Shown: in pieces, positions 1-6,425 of the stretch
Position numbering within the stretch: position 1 is the stretch's first letter
Layout: each line of letters starts with the position of its first letter
DNA from: Minisyncoccota bacterium
GTDB taxonomy: Bacteria > Patescibacteriota > Minisyncoccia > Minisyncoccales > UBA5738
DNA: 8,100 bases
NCBI GenBank assembly: GCA_025453415.1
Contig: JALOQL010000044.1
Coordinates: 1 to 8,100 of the forward strand
Direction of reading: 5' to 3'
Notes under the pieces: generated by a model
Database searches by the model: none
The model's input: the letters and a program-made list of their open reading frames with translations, nothing else
Told to the model about the DNA's origin: nothing
Position numbers and translations under genes: made by a program

Positions 1-4
1 CGGT

Positions 5-721
5 TTAGAAATTACAGAGGTTGTTCTCGAATTTTCCGGCGTTCTGGTCGCACCATTCTTTGGTCAGGCCCGAGCACGATCTCTTTTCCTTATCCCAGGC
101 GCCGCTGTTGTCGGTGCAGGCGGCCTCGGCCTGGGCGTTGGCGCGCTTCTCGGTCAGCTCTTTGAGCATCACTCCGTCCAGGATATAACTCTTTGTCATC
201 GGCAGGGTGGGCGAGGCTTCGACGTTGTCGCCATCGGTGCGCCAGTCCAGGTAATTGATGCGGAATGCCTGGTTGACGATCGCGGTATCCTTGATCACGA
301 TCCGGTCGCCCAGGGGCACGGCGTTCGATCCGGCGATAACGCCCGTTTTTTCGTCGGCAAGGGCGATGGCGGCGTAGTAATAAACGCCGATGTCGTTTTC
401 GGTGTATTGCTTGATGATGAGCGCGTAGTCGGATTCGCCGTCGGAATTAAGGTCTGCCAGGAGCGGGTCGCCCACGGATTCGGTGACTTGTTTGGCGGCG
501 CCGTAGGGAGAGACGGTTTCTTCTTTGCCGTTTTCCAGGCTCACGATCCTGCCTTCGACAATGTATTTGGCCGTCAGAGGGCTCAATTTGCGTTCGGGTT
601 TGTTTTCCCCGGCCGGGTTTTGTTCGCCGCCGGAGGGAGTCTGCGGATTGGGTTTTGCCAAAAACAGGTATGCCGCGATGCCAATGATGACCAATATGAC
701 GAGCAGTAAGATTTTTTTCAT
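5..721 (-). CDS. Membrane-anchored extracytoplasmic protein with DxNxDGxxD loop and Cys-rich tail
   Basis: No named family is recognised with certainty. The 238-residue protein has a short basic start (MKK), one hydrophobic segment at residues 4-22 and no lipobox cysteine, so it is probably a membrane anchor with the rest outside the cytoplasm. A Pro/Gly/Glu-rich linker (24-45) leads to a globular part. Residues 90-98 form a D-x-N-x-D-G-x-x-D loop like the calcium loops of FG-GAP/VCBS and dockerin proteins. A later stretch with LGDR (137-140) resembles small extracytoplasmic proteins that I recall from other bacteria but cannot name. The tail has four cysteines (202, 216, 224, 236) in two similar units, C-x3-G-x9-C and C-x3-G-x7-C, possibly two disulfides. 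The frame stays open to 805, but the start at 721 is preferred because the hydrophobic segment follows it directly and a promoter lies inside the extension. The stop is TAA at 5-7. Confidence 0.75.
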   Translation of the reverse strand: MKKILLLVILVIIGIAAYLFLAKPNPQTPSGGEQNPAGENKPERKLSPLTAKYIVEGRIVSLENGKEETVSPYGAAKQVTESVGDPLLADLNSDGESDYALIIKQYTENDIGVYYYAAIALADEKTGVIAGSNAVPLGDRIVIKDTAIVNQAFRINYLDWRTDGDNVEASPTLPMTKSYILDGVMLKELTEKRANAQAEAACTDNSGAWDKEKRSCSGLTKEWCDQNAGKFENNLCNF

Positions 722-749
722 GGTGTGTTGATATGTTTTCCTAATCGGA

Positions 750-777
750 AGTATAGCAGAATCCATAAAATTTTCCA
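750..777 (-). promoter_or_regulatory. Extended -10 promoter for the minus-strand gene
   Basis: Read on the minus strand, TGGAAA (772-777) is followed after 16 bases by TATACT (750-755), with TG one base upstream of the -10 box (TGc-TATACT). That is a good extended -10 element. Transcription would begin near 743, giving a leader of about 22 bases before the ATG at 721. The site lies inside the open frame that continues to 805, which argues for the downstream start. Confidence 0.5.
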
Positions 778-880
778 GAATGGCAACTTGTTGAATCGGA
801 GGCATGGATATAAAATGATGTTACTTTGATGGATTATCGCTTAAACCTTTCGCTTTGAGCTTTCAGTTTTAAACTTCCAT

Positions 881-2566
881 ATGACGCAGCAACAGGCTTT
901 CGAAATACTGAAATCGGGAAAAAACGCGTTCATCACCGGACCGGCGGGAAGCGGCAAAACATACCTTTTGAACCGCTATATCGGCTGGCTTAAAGACTGC
1001 GGCATCAACGCGGCCGTGACCGCGTCCACCGGGATCGCGGCCACGCATCTGGGAGGCATCACCCTGCATTCCTGGACGGGTTTGGGTGTGCGCGAGGAAC
1101 TGACCGAAAGCGATGCCAAGGACTTGGTGAAACGGGGATATCTGCGCCGCCGGTTTTTGGGCAATTCCGTGCTGATCATCGATGAGGTTTCGATGCTGGC
1201 CGGCAACCAGCTGGATTTGGCCGACCGTTTGTTTCGCCTTTTCAAACAGGTGAACGCGCCTTTCGGCGGCGTACAGGTGGTGCTCTGCGGCGATTTTTTC
1301 CAGCTGCCGCCTATCTCGCGCAAAAAAGAATTCGCGGAGTTCAAGGAAATGATGCCGCCGCAGATGCGTTTGCGGCTGGGCGAATCCATCGAAAGGAGGG
1401 AAAGCGATGGCCCGGATTTCGCTTTCAAAAGCCAAGCCTGGAAAGACCTGGACCTGAAAATCTGCTACCTGGACGAACAGCACCGGCAAAGCGATGACGA
1501 ATATCTGAATGCCTTGAGCGCCATTCGCGGCAACGTCGCCGATGGCCGCGTGCGGCAATTCCTGCAGAACCGCATCGATGCGTCATTGGACATGGAAGTT
1601 GTGCCGACCAAGCTTTACACGCACAACGCCGACGTGGACATCGAAAACGACCAGGAGCTGGAAAAGCTCGATGCCAAAGAATTTCGCTATCGCATGGAGC
1701 TTATCGGGCCGGCGGCGCTGGCGGAAAAATTGCAGAAAGGATGCCTGGCGCCGGCGAACCTGCGCCTCAAGATCGGGGCGCGGGTAATGTTTTGCAAAAA
1801 CAATTTCGAGGAGGGTTACGTGAACGGTACTCTGGGCGTGGTGGAAAAGCTGGGCGAAGAAAGGGTGATGGTGCGCGTTTCGTCCGGCGCGCTGATGGAT
1901 GTGGGGCCGGCCAGCTGGCATGTGGCCGAGGATGGCGACATCAAGGCCGAGATTGTCCAATATCCGCTGCGTCTGGCCTGGGCGATCACTGTCCATAAAA
2001 GCCAGGGAATGAGCCTGGACGCGGCCTATGTGGATTTGCGGCAGTCGTTTGAGCCGGGTATGGGCTATGTGGCGCTATCGCGCGTGCGCTCGTCAAAAGG
2101 TTTGGCCTTGGCGGGTTTCAACGACATGGCTCTGCGGGTCAATCCCGAGATCCTTGCTTTTGACGAAAAGCTGAAGCAGGCTTCGGAAGAGCACGGCAAG
2201 ATGGCCTTGCCGGCGGCGCGAGTGAAGCCGGCCGCTCTCGCCATTCCGAAAAAGAAAAAGCTGGACACGGTGGCGCGGACCAAGGAAATGGTATTGAAAG
2301 GCATGGAGCTTGAGGCGATCGCCCGCGAGCGTTCGTTGAACATCGGCACGATCATCGATCACTGCGAGAAGATAAAGGAAACCAACCCGGCCGTTGATTT
2401 TTCGCGCCTGGCGGCCAGCATTCCCTTCGGCCAGCTGATCGCCATGAAGGCGGCGCTCAAAAAAGGCAAGACCGATGAAGGCCAGTATCCGCTCAAGCCC
2501 GCCATGCTCCTGATCGGCGACGGCGTTTCCTACGACCAGCTGCGCCTGGCCCGCCTATTGATCTAA
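881..2566 (+). CDS. Pif1/RecD-like superfamily 1B DNA helicase with C-terminal HTH domain
   Basis: An ATP-dependent 5'-3' DNA helicase of the Pif1/RecD2 type, expected to act on DNA in the cytoplasm. The motifs are in order and intact: Walker A GPAGSGKT (20-27), motif Ia TASTGIAA (47-54), Walker B IIDEVSM (99-105), motif III GDFFQLPP (137-144), EQHRQ (199-203), the Pif1-type 'GARVMFCKNN...YVNGTLG' strand region near residues 300-320, HKSQG (372-376) and YVALSRVR (396-403). After a Lys-rich linker, residues from about 461 to 561 form a helical tail resembling the helix-turn-helix at the end of RecQ-type helicases (HTH_40-like). At 561 residues it lacks the long N-terminal region of RecD2. The frame starts at ATG 881 with no clear ribosome binding site. 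It is divergent from the gene at 5-721. The helicase class is secure; the exact role (replication-fork rescue, recombination or G-quadruplex unwinding) cannot be read from the sequence. Confidence 0.93.
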   Translation: MTQQQAFEILKSGKNAFITGPAGSGKTYLLNRYIGWLKDCGINAAVTASTGIAATHLGGITLHSWTGLGVREELTESDAKDLVKRGYLRRRFLGNSVLIIDEVSMLAGNQLDLADRLFRLFKQVNAPFGGVQVVLCGDFFQLPPISRKKEFAEFKEMMPPQMRLRLGESIERRESDGPDFAFKSQAWKDLDLKICYLDEQHRQSDDEYLNALSAIRGNVADGRVRQFLQNRIDASLDMEVVPTKLYTHNADVDIENDQELEKLDAKEFRYRMELIGPAALAEKLQKGCLAPANLRLKIGARVMFCKNNFEEGYVNGTLGVVEKLGEERVMVRVSSGALMDVGPASWHVAEDGDIKAEIVQYPLRLAWAITVHKSQGMSLDAAYVDLRQSFEPGMGYVALSRVRSSKGLALAGFNDMALRVNPEILAFDEKLKQASEEHGKMALPAARVKPAALAIPKKKKLDTVARTKEMVLKGMELEAIARERSLNIGTIIDHCEKIKETNPAVDFSRLAASIPFGQLIAMKAALKKGKTDEGQYPLKPAMLLIGDGVSYDQLRLARLLI

Positions 2567-2575
2567 CTTGTCGTT

Positions 2576-2590
2576 CGGGGTCTATCCCCG
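2576..2590. repeat. Short hairpin H1 (loop ATAGA on the minus strand)
   Basis: A perfect 5-bp stem, CGGGG/CCCCG, closes a 5-base loop TCTAT (2581-2585), which reads ATAGA on the other strand. It lies 10 bases after the helicase stop and 8 bases before hairpin H2, in opposite orientation to it. No T-tract follows, so it is not a convincing terminator alone. It belongs to the hairpin family described in the findings. Confidence 0.55.
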
Positions 2591-2598
2591 GCGTAATC

Positions 2599-2617
2599 GC
2601 AGGGGTTAGACCCCTGC
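2599..2617 (+). repeat. Hairpin H2 (loop TTAGA) behind the helicase gene
   Basis: A perfect 7-bp stem, GCAGGGG/CCCCTGC, surrounds the loop TTAGA (2606-2610). What follows is AACAGAATTTT, a weak U-tract, so termination of the helicase transcript is possible but not shown. Together with H1 it makes a head-to-head pair like the paired palindromes (BIMEs) of REP elements. Confidence 0.6.
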
Positions 2618-2660
2618 AACAGAATTTTGCACCGAATTTTAATTGATAGTTAACCTTTTG

Positions 2661-3233
2661 ATGGGAAAATCATTCAAGATGCCGAAAGCGATATTGCCTG
2701 TTTCGGTTACGGCCGTATTGATTGCCGTCGTTTTTACATATATAACTATTAAAAAGCCGCAAACGGCCGGAGAACCTTCCGGCAGCCATCCAAATACCAT
2801 GCAACTCACAAGCCCGTTTTTCACTCATAATGGCAGTTATCCGTCCAAATACACCTGTGACGGCGAAAACATCATTCCGCCGTTCAATATCGGTGACGTA
2901 CCTAGCCGGGCAAAATCCTTGGCGATCGTTTTGCGCGACCCGGACGCGGTCGAGGGGATTTTTATCCACTGGATTATTTTCAATATCGATCCAAAAACCG
3001 ACGAGATCCAGATGGGCACGGTGCCGCACGGCGCGGTCCAGGGGCAGACTACGGACAAAAAAGACCATTACGTTGGCCCTTGCCCGCCCAGCGGCACGCA
3101 CCGCTACATTTTCACCCTCTACGCCCTGGATGAAAAGCTGGACCTGCCCGCGGGCGTGCAAATCGACGAATTCAACGCCGCCATCAACGGCCACGTCATC
3201 GACAAGGCCGAACTCCTGGCCCTTTACCGCTAA
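2661..3233 (+). CDS. PEBP-family protein (YbhB/YbcL type) with N-terminal membrane anchor
   Basis: A phosphatidylethanolamine-binding-protein-like fold of the bacterial YbhB/YbcL (Raf kinase inhibitor-like) family; the ligand and physiological role of these bacterial proteins are poorly known. Family signatures are clear: YTCDGENIIPPF, the conserved pocket motif DPDA...GIFIHW (93-104, with His103), GPCPPSGTHRY (139-149) and a C-terminal GHVIDKAELLALYR. The first 30 residues add a basic start and one hydrophobic helix (about 10-30), then a Pro/Gly/Ser linker, so the domain is probably tethered outside the membrane or exported. Length is 190 residues, the family's usual size plus the anchor. 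The start is uncertain: ATG 2661 is used here, ATG 2679 would also keep the anchor, and an upstream TTG at 2643 is less likely. No strong ribosome binding site is visible. It stands alone between two hairpin-bearing gaps. Confidence 0.9.
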   Translation: MGKSFKMPKAILPVSVTAVLIAVVFTYITIKKPQTAGEPSGSHPNTMQLTSPFFTHNGSYPSKYTCDGENIIPPFNIGDVPSRAKSLAIVLRDPDAVEGIFIHWIIFNIDPKTDEIQMGTVPHGAVQGQTTDKKDHYVGPCPPSGTHRYIFTLYALDEKLDLPAGVQIDEFNAAINGHVIDKAELLALYR

Positions 3234-3259
3234 TCCGACTTAAGCGCCGATCCAATAAA

Positions 3260-3292
3260 CAAATTCGTGGAGGTTAAACCTCCACGAATTTG
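3260..3292 (+). repeat. Long perfect hairpin H3 (loop TTAAA)
   Basis: A perfect 14-bp stem (3260-3273 with 3279-3292) surrounds the loop TTAAA (3274-3278). It starts 26 bases after the PEBP stop. It could end the PEBP transcript, but no run of T follows it directly. Seven bases separate it from H4. Confidence 0.7.
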
Positions 3293-3299
3293 CTAAGTA

Positions 3300-3336
3300 T
3301 ACAAAACAACAGGGGAAAGACCCCTGTTGTTTTGTA
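3300..3336. terminator. Probable bidirectional terminator hairpin H4 (loop AAAGA)
   Basis: A perfect 16-bp stem (3300-3315 with 3321-3336) surrounds the loop AAAGA (3316-3320). The inner part, CAGGGG/CCCCTG, is GC-rich. The outer right arm, TTGTTTTGT, is T-rich, and the left arm is the matching A-rich tract. This is the form of an intrinsic terminator able to work in both directions. It would end the PEBP transcript and insulate the AbrB-like gene downstream. Its right end touches the first half-site of the operator block. Confidence 0.6.
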
Positions 3337-3382
3337 GTATATATTTAGTATATATTCAAATATATACTTGAATATATACTAA
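3336..3382. promoter_or_regulatory. Operator-like block of four AT-rich half-sites before the AbrB-like gene
   Basis: AGTATATATT occurs twice (3336-3345, 3347-3356) and its exact reverse complement AATATATACT twice (3359-3368, 3371-3380). Starts are 11, 12 and 12 bases apart, about one helical turn. The two inner-outer partners also form a perfect 15-bp inverted repeat (3345-3359 with 3368-3382) around an 8-base centre. The block ends 8 bases before the ATG of a small AbrB/MazE-like gene, so autoregulation by that protein is the natural reading (inference). A weak promoter, TTGTTT (3327-3332) with TATATT (3351-3356) after 18 bases, would lie under the half-sites and be blocked by a bound repressor. 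Confidence 0.65.
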
Positions 3383-3390
3383 CCAAAAAC

Positions 3391-3564
3391 ATGGACCGAA
3401 AAACCAAAGACAGCGCCACGCGCAAATTGATGCGCCTGGGCAAGTTTTCCCTGGCCGTTACCCTGCCCAAAGAGATTTTGGCCGAATTGGGCTGGAAAGA
3501 AAAGCAAAAACTGACCGTCAAAAAGCGCGGCAAAGGCATTTTGATCGAAGACTGGCAGGAGTAA
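3391..3564 (+). CDS. AbrB/MazE/SpoVT-like swapped-hairpin DNA-binding protein
   Basis: A 57-residue protein. Residues 12-52 match the AbrB/MazE pattern: a first strand KLMRLGKFSLAVTLPKEI with the conserved Leu-Pro-Lys-Glu turn (25-28), a short helix ILAELGW, then KEKQKLTVKKRGKGILIEDW as the second half. Such proteins dimerise into a swapped-hairpin barrel, bind AT-rich palindromes and often act as antitoxins or transition-state regulators. Eleven of the 57 residues are Lys. The start is ATG 3391; no Shine-Dalgarno is visible and the leader is AT-rich. A four-half-site operator candidate sits directly upstream and the next gene begins 11 bases after the stop, so the two are probably co-transcribed. 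Whether it is an antitoxin is unknown, because the neighbour does not look like a known toxin. Family assignment is fairly secure from the motif and size. Confidence 0.8.
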   Translation: MDRKTKDSATRKLMRLGKFSLAVTLPKEILAELGWKEKQKLTVKKRGKGILIEDWQE

Positions 3565-3575
3565 CCGCTAATTAC

Positions 3576-4154
3576 ATGGATACCATCAAAGAATGCCTCG
3601 AAATAGTTTTAAACGGCAATGAAAAAGAAAGCCGGATGGCCGCGCGCGGGATCAGGAAAATAGTTTACGGGGCGCGGCCGTCCAAGGATGATTTTTGGGA
3701 CATCAAAAAAGCCATTTATGCCGCTCCGGCCAATTACGCGAAAATTTCCGAAGAATGGCGTCAGGAAAATTTCGCGATGGCGATCTCAGTCATTTATTTT
3801 TTGCATAGTGAAGAGACAGGCCTCGATTTTTTGTTTCCCTGGCTTTTTGAATTGCTGCAGCATCCAAACGGCTACATCCGCCAGGCGGCGGTTAGAATGT
3901 TTGGAAACGATATCGGGCCGCTAACGGTTCACATTCGATGCCCCGAGTTTAAGCAGTCAAAATCAAAATCCGCGCGGTCCGACGAGATTTTGCGCGATCT
4001 TTCCGCGAGTTTGAGCGGACTGATTACGATGTATTGGAAGCCGGAATACGAAAAGCACAAATACATCGATTCTCTGCCGCCAAGCCCCTACAAATCGGCG
4101 CAACTGGTTCTTTTTGAGTTGCAAGAATCCAGCGACCGCGAATACTACCGTTAA
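3576..4154 (+). CDS. Hypothetical helical protein co-transcribed with the AbrB-like gene
   Basis: I do not recognise this 192-residue protein. It appears soluble and mostly helical, without signal peptide or membrane segment. Residues around 90-112 (LFELLQHPNGYIRQAAVRMFG) resemble one HEAT-like helical repeat, as if it were a small scaffold or binding protein, but a single unit is weak evidence. Residues near 125-132 are a Lys/Ser-rich loop (KQSKSKSA). No PIN, MazF, RelE, HEPN or similar toxin motif is visible. The start ATG 3576 is 11 bases after the upstream stop; AGGAG at 3557-3561 is 14 bases away, longer than usual. The protein ends in a charged tail, SSDREYYR. The 17 bases encoding ELQESS near the end recur almost exactly 75 bases later, in the same frame but beyond the stop, which suggests a rearranged 3' end. 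As partner of the AbrB-like regulator it might be the regulated product. Confidence 0.7.
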   Translation: MDTIKECLEIVLNGNEKESRMAARGIRKIVYGARPSKDDFWDIKKAIYAAPANYAKISEEWRQENFAMAISVIYFLHSEETGLDFLFPWLFELLQHPNGYIRQAAVRMFGNDIGPLTVHIRCPEFKQSKSKSARSDEILRDLSASLSGLITMYWKPEYEKHKYIDSLPPSPYKSAQLVLFELQESSDREYYR

Positions 4155-4163
4155 AAAGTTCGT

Positions 4164-4184
4164 TAAAAGGGTAAGACCCTTTTA
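4164..4184 (+). terminator. Hairpin H5 (loop TAAGA), possible terminator
   Basis: A perfect 8-bp stem (4164-4171 with 4177-4184) surrounds the loop TAAGA (4172-4176); the right arm ends CCCTTTTA and is followed by GTTAAT. It begins 9 bases after the stop of the 192-residue protein, so it may end the AbrB-like operon and separate it from the restriction operon. It shares the loop pattern and GG/CC closing pairs of H1-H4. Confidence 0.55.
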
Positions 4185-4343
4185 GTTAATGAGTTGCAAG
4201 AATTCAGGCCAAGCGAGGTTTTTGTAATATTTGTTTTGCCAATAGAAACAACGGTATTACCGTAGAAATGGTAGTTTTTGTTTGTTGGTTTGGTTTGAAA
4301 AAAGGGCAAAATTGGGGTACATTGTAATGAACCTAGCAATACT
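4185..4343. other. Gap before the restriction operon
   Basis: This stretch has no supported gene. It holds the second copy of a 17-base repeat (4191-4207; first copy 4116-4132), a small 5-bp palindrome with a 3-base loop (4251-4263) and the promoter of the restriction operon. The repeat opens a 24-codon frame to a TAG at 4263, in register with the 192-residue gene upstream but separated from it by stops; it may be a displaced gene end. Confidence 0.45.
4295..4323 (+). promoter_or_regulatory. Promoter of the restriction-modification operon
   Basis: TTGAAA (4295-4300) and TACATT (4318-4323) are separated by exactly 17 bases, matching the -35 consensus at five and the -10 consensus at four of six positions. 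Transcription would begin near 4330, leaving a very short leader of about 14 bases before ATG 4344, with no room for a strong ribosome binding site. No other promoter is evident before the second or third gene, so one transcript likely serves all three. Confidence 0.5.
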
Positions 4344-6425
4344 ATGAAAACTATTTTAGAAATTATCAAGGATTCAAATTATAATCTTGCCTTATTCGAC
4401 CAAAATTCGGTCGCGGAACTTGAAAAGAATATCATTGTCAAAGATGGCAAGCCGTACGTTACTTGTATTATTCGGGGCAAGGAAATCGTTTTAAAACCGG
4501 AAGAAATTGTTCGCCAGCTTTATACAATGAAGCTGTTGAACGAATACGGATATCCCAAGAAAAGGATAATTTTTGAGCATCCGATTCATTTTGGCCGCGA
4601 GGTGAAGTCCGCGGATATCGTGATTTTCGACAAGGATCGGCCGCTGGTCGAGTATATTATTGTTGAAATTAAGAAACCGAAACTGCAAGACGGAAAGAAT
4701 CAATTGCGTTCTTATACTAACGCGACCGGGGCGCCGATTGCGGTGTGGACGAACGGCGGGCAAATCTCGCAGTATAACCGCAAAGACCCGAATTATTTTG
4801 AAGACATCACCGATATTCCCGCGGCCGATCAAACCCTGGAAGATATTTTAAAAGAAAGATTTACCCTCAAAGATTTAATCATTAAAGACGAAATACCCAA
4901 TAAAGGCAAATCGCTCAAAACTATTATCCAGGAAATGGAAGATGAGGTTTTGGCAAATGCCGGAGTGGATGTTTTTGAGGAAGTTTTTAAATTGATCTTT
5001 ACGAAGCTTTACGATGAGCATAAAAGCCGGAAAGACAAAGAAATCGTAAATTATTTTCTAAAAGGCGGGAATTTGCCGATGGTTGCCGAACCGGCAGCCG
5101 TTTATGGGGCGTCAGACGGCGATTCATATGAAAATATGAAAAAGGAGGTTGCAAAAATCGATGATTCCGGTTTTCGCGTCTTGGAATTCAGGAACACCGG
5201 GCAATCCGAAGCGGATTTGAAGAAAAAAGTCCAAAAACTTTTTGATGAGGCTAAAATAAAATGGCCGGGCGTATTTGAACAGGCCAGCCAAATTATGCTG
5301 ACGCCTTCCCATCTTTCCATTTGTATTTCCAGTTTGCAGAATATCAAGCTTTTCAATTCCAATTTGCAAATTATCGACGAGGCTTTTGAATATTTGGTGG
5401 GCAAATCGGCAAAAGGAGAAAAAGGCCAATATTTTACGCCGCGTCACGTGATTGATATGTGCGTTAAAATGCTTAATCCCAAAGCGGGCGAGTATATGGT
5501 GGATACGGCCGCGGGATCTTGCGGATTTACCGTGCACACGATTTTTAAAATTACCGGCCATCTTTTTCAAAACACGGAAAATACCGAAGAAGAAAAGGAA
5601 AATGTGATGAAGGATATTGGCATTGATTTTGATGAAAAAGTGGTGCGCGTGGCGCGGACATTGAACTTGATCGCGGGTGACGGCAACACCAATGTTTTGC
5701 ATTTAAATAATCTTGATTTTGACCGCTGGAACGAAACCATCAGCAGCCGCGATTGGCTGGAAGTTTATGGCGCCGGGCTTAAGCGGCTGGAAGCGCTGCG
5801 GGTTGATAAATCATCTTATAAAGAATTCGGTTTTGATATTTTAATGGCCAATCCGCCGTTTGCCGGAGATATTAAGGAATCGCGGATTATCCATAAATAC
5901 GATCTGGGTTATAACGAAAAGGGCAAGCCGAAATCAAAAGTCGGCCGCGATATTTTGTTTATCGAAAGGAATTTGAATTTTTTAAAACCCGGCGGCCGGA
6001 TGGCGATTGTTTTGCCGCAGGGCCGGTTTAACAATACCTCGGACAAATACATCCGCGAGTATATTTCCGATAAGGCGCGAATTTTGGCGGTCGTTGGATT
6101 GAATGTAAACACTTTCAAACCGCATACCGGCACGAAAACCAGCGTGCTTTTCGTGCAAAAATGGAATGGCGACGCGGCAAAAGGGCCGTTGTGCCCCAAA
6201 ACTGCCGATTATCCGATATTCTTCGCGGTTTCCGAAAAATCCGGCAAAGACAATTCCGGCGATTATGTTTTTATCAAAAATGGCAATGGCCGCCCGAAAT
6301 TGGATAAAAAGGGACATATGATAATCGACCACGATTTGCACAACCACGACGGCGAATTGCCCGATGGCGTGGCCGAAACCTTTATTGAATGGGCGAAAAG
6401 CCAAAATTTGAGTTTTTGGAAATAA
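4344..6425 (+). CDS. Restriction nuclease-N6-adenine methyltransferase fusion (HsdR-N domain + HsdM)
   Basis: A 693-residue protein with both cutting and modifying domains. Residues about 50-160 match the HsdR N-terminal nuclease (HSDR_N type) with an apparently intact active site: Asp91, Glu108-x-Lys110 (VEIKKP) and the QxxxY motif Q120-Y124. A helical region (about 190-350) links to the HsdM-type methylase: GQYFTPRHV (361-369), the SAM-binding motif DTAAGSCGF (387-395) and the catalytic NPPF (503-506) for N6-adenine methylation. In motif I the usual DP..GSGGF reads DT..GSCGF; I recall this variant from such fusions, so it need not be inactive. Fusion of nuclease and methylase with a separate S subunit resembles BcgI-like type IIB enzymes, whereas classical HsdM (about 500 residues) has no nuclease. 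No helicase domain is present. It starts at ATG 4344 behind a good promoter; the next gene overlaps its end or begins within 14 bases. Confidence 0.93.
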   Translation: MKTILEIIKDSNYNLALFDQNSVAELEKNIIVKDGKPYVTCIIRGKEIVLKPEEIVRQLYTMKLLNEYGYPKKRIIFEHPIHFGREVKSADIVIFDKDRPLVEYIIVEIKKPKLQDGKNQLRSYTNATGAPIAVWTNGGQISQYNRKDPNYFEDITDIPAADQTLEDILKERFTLKDLIIKDEIPNKGKSLKTIIQEMEDEVLANAGVDVFEEVFKLIFTKLYDEHKSRKDKEIVNYFLKGGNLPMVAEPAAVYGASDGDSYENMKKEVAKIDDSGFRVLEFRNTGQSEADLKKKVQKLFDEAKIKWPGVFEQASQIMLTPSHLSICISSLQNIKLFNSNLQIIDEAFEYLVGKSAKGEKGQYFTPRHVIDMCVKMLNPKAGEYMVDTAAGSCGFTVHTIFKITGHLFQNTENTEEEKENVMKDIGIDFDEKVVRVARTLNLIAGDGNTNVLHLNNLDFDRWNETISSRDWLEVYGAGLKRLEALRVDKSSYKEFGFDILMANPPFAGDIKESRIIHKYDLGYNEKGKPKSKVGRDILFIERNLNFLKPGGRMAIVLPQGRFNNTSDKYIREYISDKARILAVVGLNVNTFKPHTGTKTSVLFVQKWNGDAAKGPLCPKTADYPIFFAVSEKSGKDNSGDYVFIKNGNGRPKLDKKGHMIIDHDLHNHDGELPDGVAETFIEWAKSQNLSFWK

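Noticed and set aside
722..805. N-terminal extension of the minus-strand gene to ATG 805
   Set aside because: It would put 28 residues before a typical MKK-hydrophobic start and contains a good extended -10 promoter for the shorter form.
869..1558. Minus-strand 229-codon frame opposite the helicase
   Set aside because: It lies fully within a helicase whose motifs are intact in frame; the antisense product is rich in Gln, His and Phe, as expected from the complement of a GC-rich gene.
2643..2660. Upstream TTG start for the PEBP-family protein
   Set aside because: It adds six residues with no ribosome binding site and runs close to hairpin H2; ATG codons at 2661 and 2679 both preserve the membrane anchor.
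3336..3382. The repeated AT-rich units as a CRISPR array or replication origin iterons
   Set aside because: The units are only 10 bases, with 1-2 base gaps and mixed orientation, and there are no spacers; no dnaA or rep gene is nearby. An operator fits better.
3345..3539. Minus-strand 64-codon frame opposite the AbrB-like gene
   Set aside because: It covers the operator block and the AbrB-like coding sequence in antisense; its C-terminal residues are simply the translated AT repeats.
4163..4369. Minus-strand 68-codon frame beginning with a hydrophobic stretch and LLGSLQC, like a lipoprotein signal
   Set aside because: It starts inside the methylase gene on the opposite strand, covers that operon's promoter and hairpin H5, and the rest of the chain resembles no protein family. 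The lipobox match is probably chance in AT-rich DNA.
5124..5702. Minus-strand 192-codon frame opposite the methylase
   Set aside because: The plus strand encodes conserved methylase motifs here, and the antisense translation shows no domain or signal.
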